DNA of 8,980 nucleotides from an uncultured Gammaproteobacteria bacterium (GTDB taxonomy: Bacteria; Pseudomonadota; Gammaproteobacteria; Pseudomonadales; UBA5518). The stretch is taken from NCBI GenBank assembly GCA_903921135.1, contig CAIXOY010000016.1, positions 1 to 8,980 of the forward strand, read 5' to 3'. The position numbers and the translations under genes were made by a program. This document shows positions 6,422 through 8,980 of this stretch, piece after piece (within the stretch, counting starts at the first letter, position 1; each line of letters starts with the position of its first letter). Under the pieces are notes generated by a model. The model was not told where the DNA came from. It made no database searches and was given only the letters and a program-made list of their open reading frames with translations.

Positions 6422-7525
6422 ATGCCGCGCCTTGTGCCGCTGCTTGCCTTTTTGTTCGCGTGTTTCCCGGGCGTCGCCTTCTCCGCCGAGTCGCCGATAC
6501 CCGTGGATCGCATCAGCGCCTTCGTGCAGCAGGAGATGGCACTCCAGAAAGTCCCCGGCGTTGCGGTCGCGGTCGTGCAGGGCGGGAAAACGCGGATCGC
6601 ACGCGGTTTTGGCCTCGCCAATGTCGAACTCGGCGTTCCGGTCGGCACGAAGACCGTCTTCCAGTCCGCCTCGCTCGGCAAACAGTTCAGCGCCATGGCC
6701 GTGATGCTGCAGGTGGAGGAGGGCAAGCTCTCTCTCGATGAGCCACTCACGCGCATCTTTCCCGGCGCGCCCGCTGCGTGGGGCGCCATCACGCCGCGCC
6801 ATCTGCTGACCCACACCTCGGGTATTCCGGACTACACCGAGGGCCTGATCGACATGCGCCGCGATTACAGCGAAGACGAGATGCTCGCCAAGGCCTTCAC
6901 CTTGCCGTTGCAGTTCAGCCCGGGCACGCAGTGGAACTACAGCAACACGGGCTATCTGCTGCTCGGCATCGTGGTGCGCCGCGCGAGCGGACGCTTCTAT
7001 GGCGATGTGCTGGCAGATCGCGTGTTCGCACCGCTCGGCATGAAGAGCGCACGCATCATCAGCGAGGAGGACATCGTGCCGAACCGGGCCGCGGGTTACC
7101 GGCTGGTGAAAGGCGAATTGCGCAACCAGGAGTGGGTGGCGCCGCAACTCAACACCACTGCGGATGGATCGCTGTACCTCTCGCTCGAAGACATGCTCGC
7201 CTGGGATCGTGGCGTGCGCGCCGGGGCCGTGCTGCAGCCCGCGAGCTGGAAGCAGGTGTATTCGCCGGTGCAACTGGCGGGCGGCAAGTCTTACTCCTAC
7301 GGCTTCGGCTGGTTCGTCGATACGGTGGCGGGGGCGCCGCGGCATTTCCACAGCGGCTCGTGGCAGGGTTTCAAGACGCACTTCACCCGCTACCTCGGTG
7401 CCGACATCAGCATCATCGTGCTGGCGAACCTGGCCGAGGCCGAGCCCGCGCGATTCGTCGACGGCATCGCGGAGCTGATCGATCCCGCCTTGGTCAGGCC
7501 CGGGGTCGTTGAAGCGGGCAGTTAG
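6422..7525 (+). CDS. exported serine hydrolase, class C beta-lactamase/transpeptidase fold
   Basis: This 367-residue protein belongs to the beta-lactamase-related penicillin-binding-like family (Pfam Beta-lactamase, PF00144), which covers AmpC-like enzymes, D-aminopeptidases and EstB-like esterases. A Sec signal peptide is visible (Arg3, hydrophobic core to about residue 20, cleavage near FSA/E at 22), so it acts in the periplasm or outside. Catalytic motifs are Ser84-Leu-Gly-Lys87 (SxxK, nucleophile and base), Tyr173-Ser-Asn175 (YxN), and His310-Ser-Gly312 in place of the KTG box. HxG at the third box is common in the esterase/peptidase members, so a true antibiotic beta-lactamase is less likely than a peptidase or esterase. 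LLTHTSGIPDY (128-138) is another family signature. The start is supported by the signal peptide and the Shine-Dalgarno at 6409. The stop TAG overlaps the GTG of the following MFS gene, implying one transcript. Confidence 0.9.
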   Translation: MPRLVPLLAFLFACFPGVAFSAESPIPVDRISAFVQQEMALQKVPGVAVAVVQGGKTRIARGFGLANVELGVPVGTKTVFQSASLGKQFSAMAVMLQVEEGKLSLDEPLTRIFPGAPAAWGAITPRHLLTHTSGIPDYTEGLIDMRRDYSEDEMLAKAFTLPLQFSPGTQWNYSNTGYLLLGIVVRRASGRFYGDVLADRVFAPLGMKSARIISEEDIVPNRAAGYRLVKGELRNQEWVAPQLNTTADGSLYLSLEDMLAWDRGVRAGAVLQPASWKQVYSPVQLAGGKSYSYGFGWFVDTVAGAPRHFHSGSWQGFKTHFTRYLGADISIIVLANLAEAEPARFVDGIAELIDPALVRPGVVEAGS

Positions 7526-8736
7526 TGCCTGCCGTGCAACAGCACACCGACAGGGCAGTCTTGCGCGCCGTACTGGCGCTCTCGCTGGCTGCCTTCGGGA
7601 GCGGCACCTCGCAGCGCGTGATGGACGCGATGCTGCCCGGGCTCTCTGCGGAGTTCGGGCAGCCGCTCGCCGCTGTGGCTGCGGTCGTTACCGCTTTCAC
7701 GCTTGCCTATGCCATGGGCCAATTGCTGTTCGGTCCGGCAGGTGATCGCCATGGCAAGCTCCGCGTGGTGGCGTGGAGTTGCGTGGGCTGCTGTGCCGGT
7801 GCGCTGGCCTGTGCGTTCGCGGGGAGCTTGCCGGGGCTGGTGGCCGCGCGCGCGGCGGCCGGCCTGATGGCGGCGCCGCTCGTCCCGCTGGCGATGGCGT
7901 GGATCGGCGATGTCGTCGCCTACGAGCACCGACAGCCCGTGCTCGCGCGCTTTCTCATCGGGCAGATTCTTGGCGTCTCCGCCGGTCAATTGCTCGGCGG
8001 GCTCGCGGTTGACCATCTCGGGCGCCGGTTACCCTTCATCGGCATTGCCGCGGTGTTCGCGCTGAGTGCTTTCGCGCTGATGCAGGCGCGCAAGCAGTTT
8101 CCCGTCGTGCCGCCCGCGCGCCTTGACGCTCACCCGGTGCGCCACTTGCTGACCGAATTCGTGGCCGTGCTGCGGGTTTCCCGCGCGCGGCTCGTGCTGC
8201 TCACGGTGTTCCTCGAGGGCGCCTCCGTGTTCGGCGCGCTCGCTTTTTTCGCCACTCACCTCCACCAGCGGCTCGGGCTTTCGCTCACCGCCTCGGGCGC
8301 CAGCGTCATGGGTTTCGGTTTCGGCGGGCTGGTGTTCGCGCTCGCGGCTCCGCAACTGGTGCGGCAACTCGGTGAGCGCGGGCTGGTGCTCTGCGGGGGA
8401 GCGTTGCTGATGCTCGCGATGCTGGGTGTGGCCTTCGCGCCGGGTGCGTGGTTTGCGGTGCCGGCGTGTCTCGCGATGGGTGTGGGTTTCTACATGTTCC
8501 ACAACACGCTGCAGACGCATGCCACGCAGATGGCGCCCTCGCGGCGCGGGGCGGCGGTCGCGCTTTTTGCGCTGGCCTATTTCGGCGGGCAGACGGCGGG
8601 CGTGGCGGCGGGCGCCGTTGCGTCCGGATGGTTGGGGACGGGTGGTGTCATCTGGCTGTCGGCATGCGTGGTGGTGCTGGTGGCAGGGGGCTTTGCGGGC
8701 GTGGCACTGCCGCGTCGCAACAATCACGCGCAGTAG
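7525..8736 (+). CDS. MFS transporter
   Basis: This 403-residue inner-membrane protein of the major facilitator superfamily has about 12 hydrophobic segments, the normal size. The loop after the second segment carries motif A, GPAGDRHGKLR (70-80), and a second DHLGRR (163-168) lies after the fifth segment. A central hydrophilic stretch (about 190-215) separates the halves. The architecture resembles drug/metabolite efflux members, but the substrate is unknown. The start is GTG at 7525, whose first base is the last base of the hydrolase stop (TAGTG). No good Shine-Dalgarno is present, so translation probably depends on re-initiation by ribosomes finishing the hydrolase. An internal ATG at codon 33 would remove most of the first membrane segment, so GTG is preferred. 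The context suggests the carrier moves a substrate or product of the upstream exported hydrolase, but this is inference from overlap only. Confidence 0.88.
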   Translation: MPAVQQHTDRAVLRAVLALSLAAFGSGTSQRVMDAMLPGLSAEFGQPLAAVAAVVTAFTLAYAMGQLLFGPAGDRHGKLRVVAWSCVGCCAGALACAFAGSLPGLVAARAAAGLMAAPLVPLAMAWIGDVVAYEHRQPVLARFLIGQILGVSAGQLLGGLAVDHLGRRLPFIGIAAVFALSAFALMQARKQFPVVPPARLDAHPVRHLLTEFVAVLRVSRARLVLLTVFLEGASVFGALAFFATHLHQRLGLSLTASGASVMGFGFGGLVFALAAPQLVRQLGERGLVLCGGALLMLAMLGVAFAPGAWFAVPACLAMGVGFYMFHNTLQTHATQMAPSRRGAAVALFALAYFGGQTAGVAAGAVASGWLGTGGVIWLSACVVVLVAGGFAGVALPRRNNHAQ

Positions 8737-8768
8737 CGGTTTCAAGACAGGTCGAGGGCGGCAAGACG

Positions 8769-8980
8769 ATGCGACTGACTGACAAGACACTTGGTATGGG
8801 CCGCAAGATCCGCCGGCGCGACTTCATCAACGGTGCTGCGGTGGGAGTTGCGGGCGCAATGCTGCCCCGCACGGCTGCGGCCCGTGCCGATGCATATCCC
8901 CCGGCACAGACCGGCCCCGGCGGCAGCCATCCGGGCGCCTTCGGGGTTGCGCACGATCTTGCGTGGGCGGGCAGGAAAGA
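8769..8980 (+). CDS. Tat-exported oxidoreductase, spermidine dehydrogenase-like (3' partial)
   Basis: The first 70 codons of a gene run off the window end. The protein has a twin-arginine signal, RRRDFINGAAVGVAGAML (15-32), with likely cleavage near TAAARA (36-41). This is followed by YPPAQTG (43-49) and GSHPGAFGVAHDLAW (52-66). I recognise the combination of LGM, RRDF-x-NG, YPPAxTG and GSHPGxFxVAH as the N-terminus of Tat-exported NAD(P)/FAD-binding oxidoreductases annotated as spermidine dehydrogenase-like (SpdH). The FAD-binding GxGxxG would lie beyond the edge, so the enzyme class is an inference. The start at 8769 is preferred over ATG 8796 because the family usually has residues before LGM; a GAGG at 8754-8757 lies 11 bases upstream, somewhat far for a Shine-Dalgarno. 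It follows the MFS gene by 32 bases on the same strand and may be in its operon. Confidence 0.65.
   Translation, partial: MRLTDKTLGMGRKIRRRDFINGAAVGVAGAMLPRTAAARADAYPPAQTGPGGSHPGAFGVAHDLAWAGRK

Noticed and set aside
6281..7381. 366-codon minus-strand open frame opposite the serine hydrolase
   Set aside because: The plus strand has a signal peptide, SxxK, YxN and HxG motifs and a strong ribosome-binding site. The minus-strand translation has none.
6422..7525. Antibiotic-resistance beta-lactamase (AmpC)
   Set aside because: The third active-site box is HSG, not KTG, and the surrounding signatures fit the broad esterase/D-peptidase relatives. Resistance cannot be claimed from the fold alone.
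8773..8783. Tandem GACT GACT GAC at the start of the last gene
   Set aside because: Fewer than three short units within a coding frame. There is no reason to treat it as a functional or phase-variable repeat.

Overview
The window reads as GC-rich bacterial chromosome, densely coded. It carries six complete genes plus one truncated at each edge. Several features fit a high-GC Proteobacterium, possibly a gammaproteobacterium: very high G/C at third codon positions, a ChaA-type antiporter, a DUF1800/DUF1501 pair, and a Tat-exported oxidoreductase resembling proteobacterial spermidine dehydrogenases. The exact lineage cannot be fixed from this sequence. I see no tRNA, rRNA, CRISPR array, insertion sequence, integrase or attachment site, and no broken gene.

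Layout. (1) 1-1005 (+): the body of an atypical short-chain dehydrogenase/reductase (SDR) whose start lies before the window. (2) 1043-1915 (-): a luciferase-like (LLM) flavin/F420 oxidoreductase, convergent with the SDR. (3) 2044-3192 (+): a ChaA-type Ca2+(Na+)/H+ antiporter, divergent from the LLM gene. (4) 3328-4935 and 4945-6294 (+): a tightly spaced DUF1800-DUF1501 pair, the first with a Sec-type signal peptide and the second with a twin-arginine signal. (5) 6422-7525 and 7525-8736 (+): an exported beta-lactamase-fold serine hydrolase whose stop codon overlaps the GTG start of a major facilitator (MFS) transporter. (6) 8769-8980 (+): the N-terminus of a Tat-exported oxidoreductase, resembling the spermidine dehydrogenase group, cut by the window end.

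How the genes may work together. Two short transcription units stand out: DUF1800-DUF1501, where the second gene's ribosome-binding site overlaps the first gene's stop codon, and hydrolase-MFS, with a 1-base overlap. Four of the last five genes encode proteins predicted to be exported, and the fifth is an inner-membrane transporter. The 3' half is therefore devoted to the cell envelope or periplasm. The first three genes look like independent metabolic or homeostasis genes.

The DUF1800/DUF1501 pair is the best candidate for poorly understood biology: it is widespread and conserved as a pair, yet to my knowledge has no settled function. The rest of the window looks like ordinary chromosome. 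All gaps between genes are under 140 bases. They hold only weak candidate signals: hairpins, a -10 box and a palindromic operator-like site.
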